Shown here piece by piece: positions 42,693-52,539 of a DNA stretch of 64,000 nt. The first letter of the stretch is position 1. Every line of letters begins with the position of its first letter. Source of the stretch: Parabacteroides faecis (GTDB lineage: Bacteria; Bacteroidota; Bacteroidia; Bacteroidales; Tannerellaceae); contig NZ_BMPB01000017.1 of assembly GCF_014647375.1 (NCBI RefSeq), forward strand, positions 140,251 through 204,250. The letters are read 5' to 3'. A program made the translations under genes and the position numbers. The notes under the pieces were generated by a model. The model saw nothing but the letters and a program-made list of their open reading frames with translations, was not told where the DNA came from and searched no databases.

Positions 42693-42848
42693 CTGAACAT
42701 TGGGTCAGAAAGCAAGTAACTCAAGGCTTATTTGAGTTAAGATGCAGACATTTCCTGTCAGGTCGCGGTAAAGTAGATGCGTCCTTACGCCGTCATCTTC
42801 AAAATGTCTTCAATATTCCCTCTTAGTTTTGCCGCAAAAAAACGAGAG

Positions 42849-44138
42849 ATGAAGACGTTATTGATTGGTTTGGGGCTTAGTTGTTGCCTGCTTTCAGTAA
42901 AGGGACAACAGGTTTCGTATACATTGGATTATTATCTGGAATCGGCGCGGGAGAACAGTCCTCTTATTCAGGATTACAGGAATCAGAAAGAAATTGAGGT
43001 TTATGAACGACAACGGCTGAAAGCATTATACACTCGTTCGAAGGTAACACTGAACGGAGATTACCTCTTTGTTCCTGTCATCTCGAAGGATAACGGGAAG
43101 ACTTCTTTTGAATGGAATCCGCAGGATGGGGTCGATTATTATGGTTATGATCTGGGACAGAGCAGTGGTCATTTTCAGGCGGGAGTGACCTGGACGCAGC
43201 CGTTGCTGGGGCACAGTGCCTATAAAGTAGCTGACGAGCAAGCACGGATGAATACGGAGATACTGAACGATAAGATGCATCTGGAGCAACATCAGTTGGA
43301 GCGGGTGGTAACGGAACAGTATCTTCTTTGCCTGCTGGATAGTAAACAGATAGCCTTTGCCGATTCTGTCGGACAACTGCTCGACCGTCAGGCTGCCGTT
43401 GTCCGGCATCTGGCGGAAAGCGGTCTGGCAAAGCTTTCGGATTTGCAGCTGGTGACGATAGAACGGCAGAGTAATCAGGACATGGAGATCGCTTTGCGGC
43501 AATCTTTTTATACGCATTTGATGGATTTGAATATGCTGTGCGGTATCAAAGATACTGCGGTGGTTTTGTTGGAAGAACCGGCTTTGACGCTACGGCTGCT
43601 TCCTGCCGCTTCGTCGGCCTTTATGGAGCAATACCGGTTGGATAGCCTGAACACGCTTATGTCTCTGCATTCGTTCAACGTACAATATAAACCACAGCTC
43701 CATTTGTTTGTCGACGGAGGTCTGCGTATCTCGGAGTTTGCTTCCATGCAGAAGCATTTCGGGATGAGTGCGGGGCTTACCTTTTCATGGACGTTGTATG
43801 ACGGTAAACAAAAACGGCTGATGGAGAAGCAGGCGCGTGCCCATATGAACAGCATCGCTTTCTATAAAGACAATTTCAATATGCAACAGGAGTTACGCAG
43901 GCAACAATATCTGACGGAACTGAAGACCTACGGGGAAAGGTGCCGGTTGCTGCAAAACCGTCTGGCGGAATACCGGCAGGTACTTGCGGGCTACAGGAAA
44001 GAGATGCAGGCAGGCGAATTATCTGTCATCGATTATATTACCGTGCTGAGGAACAGGATAGAAGCAGAAAAAGAATATATATTACTGGAGACAAACCGTC
44101 AATTACTCATCAATATTTTTAATTACTGGAATTGGTAA
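42849..44138 (+). CDS. TolC-family outer-membrane efflux protein
   Basis: 429 residues from the ATG at 42849 (preceded by GAGAG), which gives a signal peptide ending KGQQ. Upstream in-frame starts add 24 residues with no signal. The two long helical halves of the TolC fold are visible (YLESARENSPLIQDYRNQKEI, QARAHMNSIAFYKDN to the end). It forms the outer-membrane duct for the adaptor and RND pump encoded directly downstream. Confidence 0.92.
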   Translation: MKTLLIGLGLSCCLLSVKGQQVSYTLDYYLESARENSPLIQDYRNQKEIEVYERQRLKALYTRSKVTLNGDYLFVPVISKDNGKTSFEWNPQDGVDYYGYDLGQSSGHFQAGVTWTQPLLGHSAYKVADEQARMNTEILNDKMHLEQHQLERVVTEQYLLCLLDSKQIAFADSVGQLLDRQAAVVRHLAESGLAKLSDLQLVTIERQSNQDMEIALRQSFYTHLMDLNMLCGIKDTAVVLLEEPALTLRLLPAASSAFMEQYRLDSLNTLMSLHSFNVQYKPQLHLFVDGGLRISEFASMQKHFGMSAGLTFSWTLYDGKQKRLMEKQARAHMNSIAFYKDNFNMQQELRRQQYLTELKTYGERCRLLQNRLAEYRQVLAGYRKEMQAGELSVIDYITVLRNRIEAEKEYILLETNRQLLINIFNYWNW

Positions 44139-44153
44139 TAAATATCATATCTT

Positions 44154-45047
44154 ATGAAATGTATCGTATTATTACTGGCAATATGCCTGACTGCCTGCGG
44201 GCGGTCATCCGGCGATGCGGAGACTTCCTATGAGAAGCCCCGGACATCCGTTACGCTGACACATGTTACACCCGGCAGGATCAGGAACGAAATCGTACTT
44301 TCCGGTACGACTGTCTATCAGAACAAAACGATAGTTACGGCTCCTATCCCTTCCTTTATTTCTGAAGTAAATGTACAACCCGGTATGAAGGTAGAGGCAG
44401 GTCAGCTTCTTTACAAATTGGAAAGCAAGGAACACCGTGCCTTGTCCGGTGAACCGGAGGAAAACAGGTTGGGGATGGTGGCTGTCAGAGCGGCTGCCTC
44501 CGGAATCGTAACGTCTGTGATGCAGCAAACAGGCAGTTTCGTTGCCGAAGGGACTGCCCTTTGTACGCTTGCCGATCTGAACAGCCTGGTCTTTGAGTTG
44601 AACGTGCCTTACGAACAAAGCCGTTATATTATACCGGGGAAGACCTGTACGATCGTATTACCGGATGCGACGGTCTTGAAGGCTGTTATCCGGACTCCGC
44701 TGGCGACGATGAACACCGCTTCGCAGGTCCAGCAGGTAGTGGCCCACGCTCGTTCGTCTTTCTTGCCTGAAGGATTGACTGTCAAAGTGCTGGTCGATAC
44801 CAGACATACCGGAAATGAAATCAGGCTTCTGCCTAAAGCAGCCGTACAAAGCGATGAGATGCTGACCGGTTATTGGGTGATGAAGCTGGCAGACGATAGC
44901 ACTGCTGTCCGGATTCCCGTAATCATAGGAAATAGTTCAGCGGACAGTATCGAGATAGTATCCCCTTTGTTTTCTGCTTCCGACCACATTGTCCTGAGCG
45001 GCAGTTACGCATTGGAAGACAGTGCCCGTGTCGTTATCCTCAAATAG
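44154..45047 (+). CDS. RND efflux periplasmic adaptor (membrane fusion protein)
   Basis: 297-residue lipoprotein (LTACGRSSG, Cys15) of the HlyD/MFP family. Seen: beta-barrel and lipoyl halves (PSFISEVNVQPGMKVEAGQLLYKL, AAASGIVTSVMQQTGSFVAEGTAL) with a very short hairpin between them, then the C-terminal membrane-proximal part (DSIEIVSPLF). It links the RND pump to TolC. Gaps are 15 bp to the TolC gene and 9 bp to the pump gene. Confidence 0.93.
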   Translation: MKCIVLLLAICLTACGRSSGDAETSYEKPRTSVTLTHVTPGRIRNEIVLSGTTVYQNKTIVTAPIPSFISEVNVQPGMKVEAGQLLYKLESKEHRALSGEPEENRLGMVAVRAAASGIVTSVMQQTGSFVAEGTALCTLADLNSLVFELNVPYEQSRYIIPGKTCTIVLPDATVLKAVIRTPLATMNTASQVQQVVAHARSSFLPEGLTVKVLVDTRHTGNEIRLLPKAAVQSDEMLTGYWVMKLADDSTAVRIPVIIGNSSADSIEIVSPLFSASDHIVLSGSYALEDSARVVILK

Positions 45048-45056
45048 AAAGCAGCA

Positions 45057-48000
45057 ATGAACACAATACAGAAAAGAAGTTTTCATCAGCTCTATAGCAA
45101 ACCGATCCTCTTTTTCGGTTTATTGTTGCTGATGGCCGGTATCTTTTGTTATACCCGTATGCAGACGAATCTGTTTCCGGAAGTGTTGTTCCCGCGTATT
45201 ACCGTCATTGCCGATGCGGGGCAGCAGCCGGTAGACAGGATGATGATTACCGTGACCAAACCTCTGGAAAGTGCAGTAAAGAAAGTGCAGGGAGTAACCG
45301 TGGTGAAAAGCAGCACCAGTCGGGGCAGTTGCGTGATCGAAGTGTATTTTAACTGGGGACTGGATATCTACGCGCTCAAGACTCAACTGGAGAGCCGGAT
45401 TAACGAGATAAAGAGTTTCCTTCCGGCAGGGATTGTCATTTCTGCCGAGGCGATGAACCAGTCTTTGTTCCCGGTGTACGGTTATACGCTGGAGAGTAAA
45501 ACATATAGCCGTATCGCGTTGCGGGATGTGGGTAATTTGATCGTGCGGCCTGTCTTTTCACAGGTTAAAGGGATCAGCAACGTGGTCGTGAGAGGCGGGA
45601 AGGCTAAAGAGTTTGTCGTTATTCCGGATGCGGTACGGATGTCTTCCCTCGGCATCACTCCGGAGTTGGTAAAAAGTGTCTTTGAACAGACTAACTTTGT
45701 GCTGGGCAATGGGAATGTGGCGGATTATAACCGTTTGTATCTGACCCTGACCGATACCCGTATCAATGATATGCAGGAACTGGAGAACACGATCATCCGC
45801 AACGACGGTGTCCGTACGGTCCGCCTGAAAGATATCGCCCGTGTGGAAGTGCAGGAACAACAGGAGTTTCTGAAGATCAATGCCGGAGGGAATGATGCCG
45901 TACTGATCGACCTGGTCAAGCAGCCGGGAGTCAACCTGCTCGAATTTGCCCGGGATGTGGAAGTTCGGGCAGATGAGGTCCGGGCACAGCTTCCTGCAGG
46001 CTATGAGTTGAAACCTTATTACAATCAGAGTGCTTTTGTCGGCGACAGCATACACAGCGTTATAAAGACGATTTATGAAGGATTGTTCCTCGCCATTGTA
46101 GTTATGATTCTTTTTCTGCGCTCCTGGCGTGCGAGTCTGGTGGTTATGCTGACCATTCCGGTGACACTGGCTTTTAGTATTTTACTGGTTTATTTGGCTG
46201 GTATCACGATCAATATCATGTCGTTGGGAGCCATAGCCGCTTCTGTTGGACTGATAATAGACGATGCGATCGTTATTATCGAACAGATTTACCGGGAGCA
46301 TGAAGAGCGTCCCGGAACCGACCGGTTTACGGTTGTCCGGCATGCCATACGGAATCTGTTTCCGGCAATGGTCGCTTCTTCGCTGGCTACCATCGTGATT
46401 CATTTCCCGTTCCGGTTGATGAGCGGGTTGGCGGGAAGTTTCTTTAAAGAGTTGTCCGACACGATGCAGTTGACGATGGTGGCTTCGTTTCTGGTGACCT
46501 GGCTTTTGCTTCCGGTCTTTCATCTGATGATCGGCTATAAAAAGGTATTCGGACCGAAGCGGGCAGATGCTCCGGCCGATAATAATATGGAAGAGAAAGC
46601 CGTTCATAAAGTTCACTGGCTTACCGTACTTTACGGCAAACCGTGGATTGCCGTCTGCTTTGTCCTTTTTCTGGCAGGGAGCGGATGGTTCGCTTCTTCA
46701 CGACTGACTACCGGTTTCCTGCCTGATCTGGATGAAGGGACGATCGTGCTCGACTATCATTCTCCCTCCGGTACGGATATTGAAGAGACTGATCGTCTTT
46801 GTCGGCAGATGGAAAAGATTATTCTGGCGCATCCCGATGTGGATACTTATTCCCGTCGTACTGCTTTGGGGATGTCTTTCAAGACGCGTCCGAGTAATTT
46901 CGGAGATTATCTGATCCAACTGAAGAAGGTGCGGACGAAGACGACGCCGGAGGTGATTAGTGACCTCCGTCACTCTCTTTCTTTAGCTGTTCCGGCCATG
47001 ACCATTGACTTCGGGCAACGTATTTCCGATCTGCTGGGTGATCTGATGAGCACACCCAAACCCATTGAAGTGAAAATATTCGGAAATGATTATGCTACTT
47101 TGCAGGAGCTGGCAGCCCGGGCGGAGGAGGTGATGAGAACTGTGCCCGGCGTAGTGGATATCGATAACGGATTGATTCCTGCCGGAGCTTCCCTGGTTTT
47201 TATCCCTGACCAGGAACGATTGTCGCAATTCGGTATCTCGTTGACAAACTTTCAGGAGCAACTGGCTGCATATACAGGGGGTGTTCCGTTGGGACTTCAT
47301 GCAGACGTCATCGAGCCTAACCCGGCGCAGGCGGCTATGACCGGTGGTTTACAGATCGGTTCTATTCAGGAGGGAGAACAGATGAGGCGTATCTTGTTGC
47401 GTTTTACCGACTTTGCGGACAACTCACCCGAAAAGCTCCGTAACCAGTTGATTTTCCTTCCCGACGGAAGTACGCGCCCGCTTTCTTTCTTTTGCCGGGT
47501 AACAGTCATTCCCGGTGAAATAGAACAACGGCGTGAAGACCTGAAAAGTAACATCACCCTGACTGCACGCCTGGAAAATCGTGATCTGGGTAGCGCGATG
47601 GGTGACCTGCAACAGGCGTTTGCCCGGCAATTGACGTTACCTGCAGGTTGCAGCCTTGTCTACGGAGGCGCTTACTCCGAGCAACAGCAATCGTTTAAAG
47701 AGTTATTGCTGATTCTCGGTCTGGCAATTTTGTTGGTGTTCGGTGTACTTATGTCCCTGTTCCGGCAGTGGAGGATTTCATTGGCTGTGCTGTTTATCTC
47801 GGTAACGGGTATCTGTGGTTGCCTGCTGGCATTGTGGGTGACAGGTGTTCCGTTGAATGTCAGCAGTTATACGGGGATAATTATGATTGTCGGTATTATT
47901 GCGGAGAACTCTATCTTCACGGTCCATCAGTATCGTATGAACCGGAAAGCCGGTGGCGATGTGGCGGGATCTGTCAATTATGCCATCGCTTTGCGTATCC

Positions 48001-48182
48001 GTCCCAAACTGATGACGGCCATAGGGGCGATCCTGGCACTGATGCCGTTGGCTCTCGGTATCGGTATGGGGGCACAGATGCAGCAACCGCTGGCTGTAGC
48101 CGTCATAGGAGGGTTTGTTGCCGGGCTGCCGTTGCTGCTGATCGTTCTGCCGAGCCTGATGATGTTAATTTATAAACGGTAA
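45057..48182 (+). CDS. RND-family inner-membrane efflux transporter
   Basis: 1041 residues with twelve membrane segments in two repeats and two large periplasmic loops, as in the HAE/HME RND families. The TM4 proton-relay signature GLIIDDAIVIIEQIYREH shows the paired Asp. Other family marks are TNLFPEVLFPRITV near the start and TGIIMIVGIIAENSIFTVHQ in the second half. The Glu-containing loop typical of heavy-metal pumps is not obvious, so the substrate is left open. Confidence 0.95.
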   Translation: MNTIQKRSFHQLYSKPILFFGLLLLMAGIFCYTRMQTNLFPEVLFPRITVIADAGQQPVDRMMITVTKPLESAVKKVQGVTVVKSSTSRGSCVIEVYFNWGLDIYALKTQLESRINEIKSFLPAGIVISAEAMNQSLFPVYGYTLESKTYSRIALRDVGNLIVRPVFSQVKGISNVVVRGGKAKEFVVIPDAVRMSSLGITPELVKSVFEQTNFVLGNGNVADYNRLYLTLTDTRINDMQELENTIIRNDGVRTVRLKDIARVEVQEQQEFLKINAGGNDAVLIDLVKQPGVNLLEFARDVEVRADEVRAQLPAGYELKPYYNQSAFVGDSIHSVIKTIYEGLFLAIVVMILFLRSWRASLVVMLTIPVTLAFSILLVYLAGITINIMSLGAIAASVGLIIDDAIVIIEQIYREHEERPGTDRFTVVRHAIRNLFPAMVASSLATIVIHFPFRLMSGLAGSFFKELSDTMQLTMVASFLVTWLLLPVFHLMIGYKKVFGPKRADAPADNNMEEKAVHKVHWLTVLYGKPWIAVCFVLFLAGSGWFASSRLTTGFLPDLDEGTIVLDYHSPSGTDIEETDRLCRQMEKIILAHPDVDTYSRRTALGMSFKTRPSNFGDYLIQLKKVRTKTTPEVISDLRHSLSLAVPAMTIDFGQRISDLLGDLMSTPKPIEVKIFGNDYATLQELAARAEEVMRTVPGVVDIDNGLIPAGASLVFIPDQERLSQFGISLTNFQEQLAAYTGGVPLGLHADVIEPNPAQAAMTGGLQIGSIQEGEQMRRILLRFTDFADNSPEKLRNQLIFLPDGSTRPLSFFCRVTVIPGEIEQRREDLKSNITLTARLENRDLGSAMGDLQQAFARQLTLPAGCSLVYGGAYSEQQQSFKELLLILGLAILLVFGVLMSLFRQWRISLAVLFISVTGICGCLLALWVTGVPLNVSSYTGIIMIVGIIAENSIFTVHQYRMNRKAGGDVAGSVNYAIALRIRPKLMTAIGAILALMPLALGIGMGAQMQQPLAVAVIGGFVAGLPLLLIVLPSLMMLIYKR

Positions 48183-48203
48183 AAAGAATTCTCAGGAAAT
48201 ATG

Positions 48204-48211
48204 TAAATTTG
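48204..48211 (+). promoter_or_regulatory. -7 promoter element for EamA/two-component operon
   Basis: TAAATTTG matches TAnnTTTG, 23 bp before the EamA start, so this operon can be read separately from the RND genes. Confidence 0.5.
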
Positions 48212-48234
48212 TCATATCCTAATCAGTATGTATT

Positions 48235-48651
48235 ATGTGGAAATATTATGCGCTTCTATCGGCTCTCTTTGCTGCCTTAACGGCTATATTTGCGAAAGTG
48301 GGTGTCAAAGGAATTAATTCAGACCTGGCGACGGCTATCCGGACGTTGGTTATTTTGTTGATCACGTGGGGGATCGTATTCTTCGGTAATCATGTCGGTG
48401 AGATAAAAGAGATCAACCGGCATACATGGACTTTTCTTATTCTGTCGGGGATAGCGACGGGACTGTCCTGGTTGTTTTATTTCAAGGCGATACAGGAAGG
48501 GGATGTTTCACGTGTGGCTCCGATCGATAAGCTGAGCGTTGTTCTCACGATCTGTCTTTCTTTCCTCTTTCTGAAGGAACCTGTAAGTTTGAGAGTGATT
48601 ATCGGCGGACTGCTGATAACCGGTGGAAGCATTTTAATGATTGTGAAATGA
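48235..48651 (+). CDS. EamA-family half-size transporter
   Basis: 138 residues with four to five membrane helices forming one EamA/DMT domain (FAALTAIFAKVGVKGINSD, RVAPIDKLSVVLTICLSFLF). A full DMT carrier has two such domains, so it would act as a dimer. Its last 4 bp overlap the response regulator start (ATGA), which ties its expression to the two-component pair. Confidence 0.9.
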   Translation: MWKYYALLSALFAALTAIFAKVGVKGINSDLATAIRTLVILLITWGIVFFGNHVGEIKEINRHTWTFLILSGIATGLSWLFYFKAIQEGDVSRVAPIDKLSVVLTICLSFLFLKEPVSLRVIIGGLLITGGSILMIVK

Positions 48652-49322
48652 AACTGTTGATCATTGAAGACGAACGGGAATTGTCCGGCAGCATTGCCGC
48701 CTTCCTCAATTCCGAGAACTATTTGTGTGAGCAGGCTTTTACTTTCGGGGAGGCGATGGAGAAAGTCAATTTATACGATTACGACTGTATCCTGCTGGAC
48801 CTGATGCTGCCCGGAGGCAACGGTTTGGATGTCCTGCGGGAGATAAAACGGCAGAACAATCCGGCGGGAGTGATCATCGTTTCAGCGAAAGACTCTCTGG
48901 ATGATAAGGTGAACGGTTTGAAGATCGGGGCTGATGATTATCTGGCCAAGCCTTTCCATCTGCCTGAACTGAGTATGCGTATTTATGCTATTATCCGCCG
49001 CAGGCAGTTTTCAAGCAGTAATACGTTGTCTAGCAACGATATCAGTGTCGACTTGTTAAGCAAGGAAGTCCATGTAAAGGACCGGATAGTGGTTCTGACC
49101 AGGACAGAATATGAGTTGTTGCTTTTCTTTATCGGAAATCGCAACAAGGTGATCTCTAAAAGTGCCCTTGCCGAACACCTGAGCGGTGATATGGCCGATA
49201 TGCTGGATAACCAGGATTTTGTATATGCCCATATCAAGAACCTGAAGGCCAAGTTGGCGGAAGCCGGTGCGGACGATTGTATCAAGAACGTGTATGGAAC
49301 CGGATATAAATGGATCGAATGA
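48648..49322 (+). CDS. OmpR-family response regulator
   Basis: 224 residues: receiver with Asp51 in YDCILLDLMLPGG and the Lys of YLAKPFHLPEL, then an OmpR/PhoB winged-helix domain (LTRTEYELLLFFIGN, NVYGTGYKW). It overlaps EamA upstream and the histidine kinase downstream by 4 bp each, so the three form a tight unit. Given its position after the RND operon it may regulate export; that is inference. Confidence 0.95.
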   Translation: MKLLIIEDERELSGSIAAFLNSENYLCEQAFTFGEAMEKVNLYDYDCILLDLMLPGGNGLDVLREIKRQNNPAGVIIVSAKDSLDDKVNGLKIGADDYLAKPFHLPELSMRIYAIIRRRQFSSSNTLSSNDISVDLLSKEVHVKDRIVVLTRTEYELLLFFIGNRNKVISKSALAEHLSGDMADMLDNQDFVYAHIKNLKAKLAEAGADDCIKNVYGTGYKWIE

Positions 49323-50389
49323 AAAGTCTGTTACATAAAAGCCTGACGCAGTTTATCGTCTGTGCAGCTGTGTTGTTGTTGCTTGCTACTCCTTTGTTCT
49401 ATTATCTGACGAAGTATTTTTATGCCGAGGATCTGATAGATATAATAGAGGCGGTAGAGGCGGGAAATCCGTTGCCGGCAATGGATCTGGAGAGGGATCT
49501 GCTGGTCGGAGTGGTTCTGCAGTTTGTGTTGATCACCGGTGTGTTGAGTATTGCCCTTGTCCTGATGATGAGGCTTATTTCCAAGCGCCTGTGGATACCT
49601 TTCGACGATACGCTCCGGCGTATAGAAAGATTCTCTCTCGAAGGAGGAAGTATTCCCCGGTTTATGCCGAATGACACACAGGAGTTTACCCGGCTGAATG
49701 CCGCCCTTACCCAGCTGATGAAAAAGAACCTGGAGAGTTACCGTTTGCAGAAGGAGTTTACGGAGAATGCTTCGCACGAACTGCAAACCCCTTTAGCTGT
49801 GTTTCAAAGCAAACTGGACCTGTTGTTGCAGCAGTCCGATATGACGGAAGAACAGGCGGAGATCGTCCAGAGCCTGTATGAAGTGACGCGCCGCCTGTCC
49901 CGCCTGAATAAGAACCTGTTGCTGCTTGCCCGTATCGAGAACGATCAGTATAAACAGATGGAAGAGATGGATGTGGCGCGGACTTTGAAAGAAATGTTGC
50001 CTTTACTGGAAAAGCTGACGGAAGGGATAACGGTGCATACGGATCTCGGAGCTCTTCCGGTTCAGGTTGAGGCTAACCGGACGTTATTGGAAAGCCTGAT
50101 AAATAACCTGATTATAAATGCTGTGCGTCATAATGTGAAAGACGGGGAAATCTTTATTTCCGTAACGGATCGCCGGCTGACCATCGCGAATACGTCGGCT
50201 GAGGTGGGTTTGGACGAGCAGTTGTTGTTCAGCCGTTTTTACCGTCCTTCGGAGAAGGTGCAGGGGAACGGTTTGGGGTTGGCTATCGCAAAGGCTATAT
50301 GTGAATATCATGGTTGGCATATACATTATATATATAAGGAAGGTTTGCATCGGTTTACCGTATCTTTCGACAAGAAGGAAGTAGGCTGA
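49319..50389 (+). CDS. Sensor histidine kinase
   Basis: 356 residues from the ATG at 49319 (ATGA overlap with the regulator). Two membrane helices (near 11-29 and 63-85) frame a short periplasmic loop of about 35 residues. Then a HAMP-like region, HisKA with His153 in ASHELQTPL, and HATPase motifs (LINNLIINAVRHN, GNGLGLAIAKAI). It is the partner kinase of the regulator before it. The very small sensor loop suggests it detects membrane state or a partner, perhaps the EamA protein. Confidence 0.94.
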   Translation: MKSLLHKSLTQFIVCAAVLLLLATPLFYYLTKYFYAEDLIDIIEAVEAGNPLPAMDLERDLLVGVVLQFVLITGVLSIALVLMMRLISKRLWIPFDDTLRRIERFSLEGGSIPRFMPNDTQEFTRLNAALTQLMKKNLESYRLQKEFTENASHELQTPLAVFQSKLDLLLQQSDMTEEQAEIVQSLYEVTRRLSRLNKNLLLLARIENDQYKQMEEMDVARTLKEMLPLLEKLTEGITVHTDLGALPVQVEANRTLLESLINNLIINAVRHNVKDGEIFISVTDRRLTIANTSAEVGLDEQLLFSRFYRPSEKVQGNGLGLAIAKAICEYHGWHIHYIYKEGLHRFTVSFDKKEVG

Positions 50390-50420
50390 CCAAATTCAAA
50401 TTGTCTACAAAATTGCTTTC

Positions 50421-50428
50421 TAGTTTTG
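50421..50428 (+). promoter_or_regulatory. -7 promoter element for PAP2 gene
   Basis: TAGTTTTG matches TAnnTTTG, 25 bp before the start codon. Confidence 0.45.
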
Positions 50429-50453
50429 CTGCCGTCATTCATAGTTATATTCA

Positions 50454-51686
50454 ATGATGCGTAGCAAACTATTCTTTTTATTCTTATTATCTGTCTCTTG
50501 GGGTGTGCATGCACAGGTCGATACTGTAAAGATCTTTCCCCGGGAGAGTGGCTTTCAGCGGACTATAAACAAGGTAACTTCTTCGCGGGCTTATCAGATG
50601 ACTTATATCGGTGTCCCGCTTGTTGTCGGAGGGTTGATCGTGAAAAGTGAAGACGACCATTTCCGGCAGTTGAGGAATGCTTACCTGCCTGCGTTCAGCC
50701 GCCGTTACGATGATTATACCCAATATCTTCCGGCTGCCGTGATGCTGGGGATGAAAGCGGGAGGCGTGGAAAGTCGAAGTTCGTGGGGACGGATGCTGGT
50801 TTCGGATGCTTTTTCGGCTGTGATCATGTCGACGGTGGTGGGGCAGTTGAAAGTTCATACCAATGTGATGCGTCCTGATGGTTCCAACGATCATTCTTTT
50901 CCGTCCGGCCATACGGCAACGGCATTTATGACGGCGACAATGATGAGCAAAGAATATGGTTTCAAAAGTCCGTGGTATAGTATCGGGGCTTATTCGGTTG
51001 CCACTGCGACCGGGCTTACGCGGATGGCAAACAACAAGCATTGGCTGAGTGATATCCTGGCAGGGGCAGGTTTCGGTATCCTGTCGACGGAGTTGGGATA
51101 TTTCTTTGCTGACCTGATATTCAAAGAGAAAGGGCTGAACCGCTCCGCTTCTTCTGAGACATTCGATCGTTTCCATGTTCCTTCATTTCTGGGGCTTCAT
51201 CTGGGGCTTAGTGTTATTCCCGGTGAGTATCGCTTAAATGATCATTCTCGGATGAGTTTTTCTTCCGGTAGCAGTGCGGGTGTCGAGGGAGCCTGGTTCA
51301 TCAACCCGTATGTCGGGTTCGGCGGAAAGTTCACGGCAGCGAATATGTCTGTGATCTTGAATGAGGTAGCCGAAGACGAGTCGTTGGATTGGATAGCGGG
51401 ATATGCCGGAGCATACTTCTCTTATCCGTTGGCTTCCCGTCTGTTGGTCGGTAGTAAGTTGCTGGCCGGATACGGTCACTATTCTGCGTGTGACCTGTCG
51501 ACCGTGACAATCGGTAATAGGGGCGGTATGAGTATGGAAACGGGCGGTTCGATGACGTTTCTGGCTAAACAGAATCTGGGGGTAAAGTTCTTTCTGGATT
51601 ACAATTTGACGCCGGTGGCTGCCCCGTCCGATAAGAAGTGTACACAGATCCTTACGGTGGGGAGTTCTATTTCGGTAACGTTTTAA
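50454..51686 (+). CDS. PAP2-family phosphatase with C-terminal beta-barrel
   Basis: 410 residues. Signal peptide to about residue 21 (VHAQ). The PAP2 acid-phosphatase motifs are complete: KVHTNVMRP, SFPSGHTATAF and TRMANNKHWLSD. After about residue 240 the sequence changes to alternating beta strands ending SSISVTF, as in an outer-membrane barrel. It probably removes phosphate from lipid A, undecaprenyl-PP or phospholipids at the outer membrane. The barrel fusion is a Bacteroidota trait. Confidence 0.9.
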   Translation: MMRSKLFFLFLLSVSWGVHAQVDTVKIFPRESGFQRTINKVTSSRAYQMTYIGVPLVVGGLIVKSEDDHFRQLRNAYLPAFSRRYDDYTQYLPAAVMLGMKAGGVESRSSWGRMLVSDAFSAVIMSTVVGQLKVHTNVMRPDGSNDHSFPSGHTATAFMTATMMSKEYGFKSPWYSIGAYSVATATGLTRMANNKHWLSDILAGAGFGILSTELGYFFADLIFKEKGLNRSASSETFDRFHVPSFLGLHLGLSVIPGEYRLNDHSRMSFSSGSSAGVEGAWFINPYVGFGGKFTAANMSVILNEVAEDESLDWIAGYAGAYFSYPLASRLLVGSKLLAGYGHYSACDLSTVTIGNRGGMSMETGGSMTFLAKQNLGVKFFLDYNLTPVAAPSDKKCTQILTVGSSISVTF

Positions 51687-51706
51687 TCAGGGAAAGATCG
51701 GTGCCG

Positions 51707-52459
51707 TCAGATCAGTTTCAGCCCTTTGGCTATCCGGCATGCCTCGATGGAATTGCTTACGTGCAGCTTTCCCAGGATATTCTGCCGATGCCTGTTTACC
51801 GTATTTATGCTGATCGAGAGGGTGGAAGCAATCTCTTTGCTCATCATGCCCTGTTCTATTAGCTGTAGAATCTCTCTTTCTCTTACGGATAGAATATCGT
51901 TATAAGTCTGTTTCTGCAGTTCCAGGATTTGTCCGTCGGCGGAGTTGATGATGGCACTGTCTAAAGATGGATCGGCTGTCAGGTTGTAAAGACATAAAGA
52001 CAACCGGATGCTGCCGTTGGATTGGCTGGCGATGTAGAACATTCTGTGTAGTACATGGATATATTTGTCGGTATTATCACGCATCCGGATATGACTGACA
52101 ATATGATAGTCGGCACGTTCCTTTTCCGGAATACTTTTCAGAAAGTCCAGGAACCGGAGTTCCTGCAGGTGTTTTTCCAGCAGGTCGTCGGGATGGATAC
52201 GACTGAAGATCTCTTCTTCCCAGATCGAGTGGATTGTTTTGTTGGAGCCTCGTTCGGTCAACCCCAGCTTTTCCGCCATTCCTCCGTAGTAGATATGGCT
52301 CGTGTTCGTTTTCATGTCACTAAGTACTGCGATCGAATTTTCAATCTGTGCATACGTGGATGCGATCAGTTTACATTCATTGAGCCGGTTCGACAACTGT
52401 TGCTCTTCTGTGAATGTCTGTTTCAGTAATTCGTCGTTCAGTTTGTTTACGATATCCAT
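51707..52459 (-). CDS. LuxR-family transcriptional regulator with PAS-like domain
   Basis: 250 residues. The C-terminal 65 residues are a LuxR/GerE helix-turn-helix (LSVREREILQLIEQGMMSKEIA, SINTVNRHRQNILGKL). The N-terminal part looks like a PAS-type sensor (IFSRIHPDDLLEKHLQELRF). It is divergent from the DUF1349 gene, whose promoter contains a 16-bp palindrome, so it may control that gene. The signal is unknown. Confidence 0.88.
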   Translation of the reverse strand: MDIVNKLNDELLKQTFTEEQQLSNRLNECKLIASTYAQIENSIAVLSDMKTNTSHIYYGGMAEKLGLTERGSNKTIHSIWEEEIFSRIHPDDLLEKHLQELRFLDFLKSIPEKERADYHIVSHIRMRDNTDKYIHVLHRMFYIASQSNGSIRLSLCLYNLTADPSLDSAIINSADGQILELQKQTYNDILSVREREILQLIEQGMMSKEIASTLSISINTVNRHRQNILGKLHVSNSIEACRIAKGLKLI

Positions 52460-52513
52460 ATCTGACGGGTAGAATGGTTATTAATCAGTATTGCATGTTT
52501 ATCGGCAAGCGTC

Positions 52514-52529
52514 TACCTTTGCAAAGGTA
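52514..52529. promoter_or_regulatory. -7 element inside a perfect 16-bp palindrome
   Basis: TACCTTTGCAAAGGTA is a perfect palindrome whose first half is the -7 element of the DUF1349 gene; ATTG 20 bp upstream may serve as -33. It could be an operator, or read as a promoter on both strands. Confidence 0.55.
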
Positions 52530-52539
52530 AATAAAATGT

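Noticed and set aside
42587-42826. Plus-strand 79-codon frame running through array C
   Set aside because: It starts at a TTG, its sequence is an artefact of the 21-bp period (LPTLSxx repeats), and no promoter or ribosome site precedes it.
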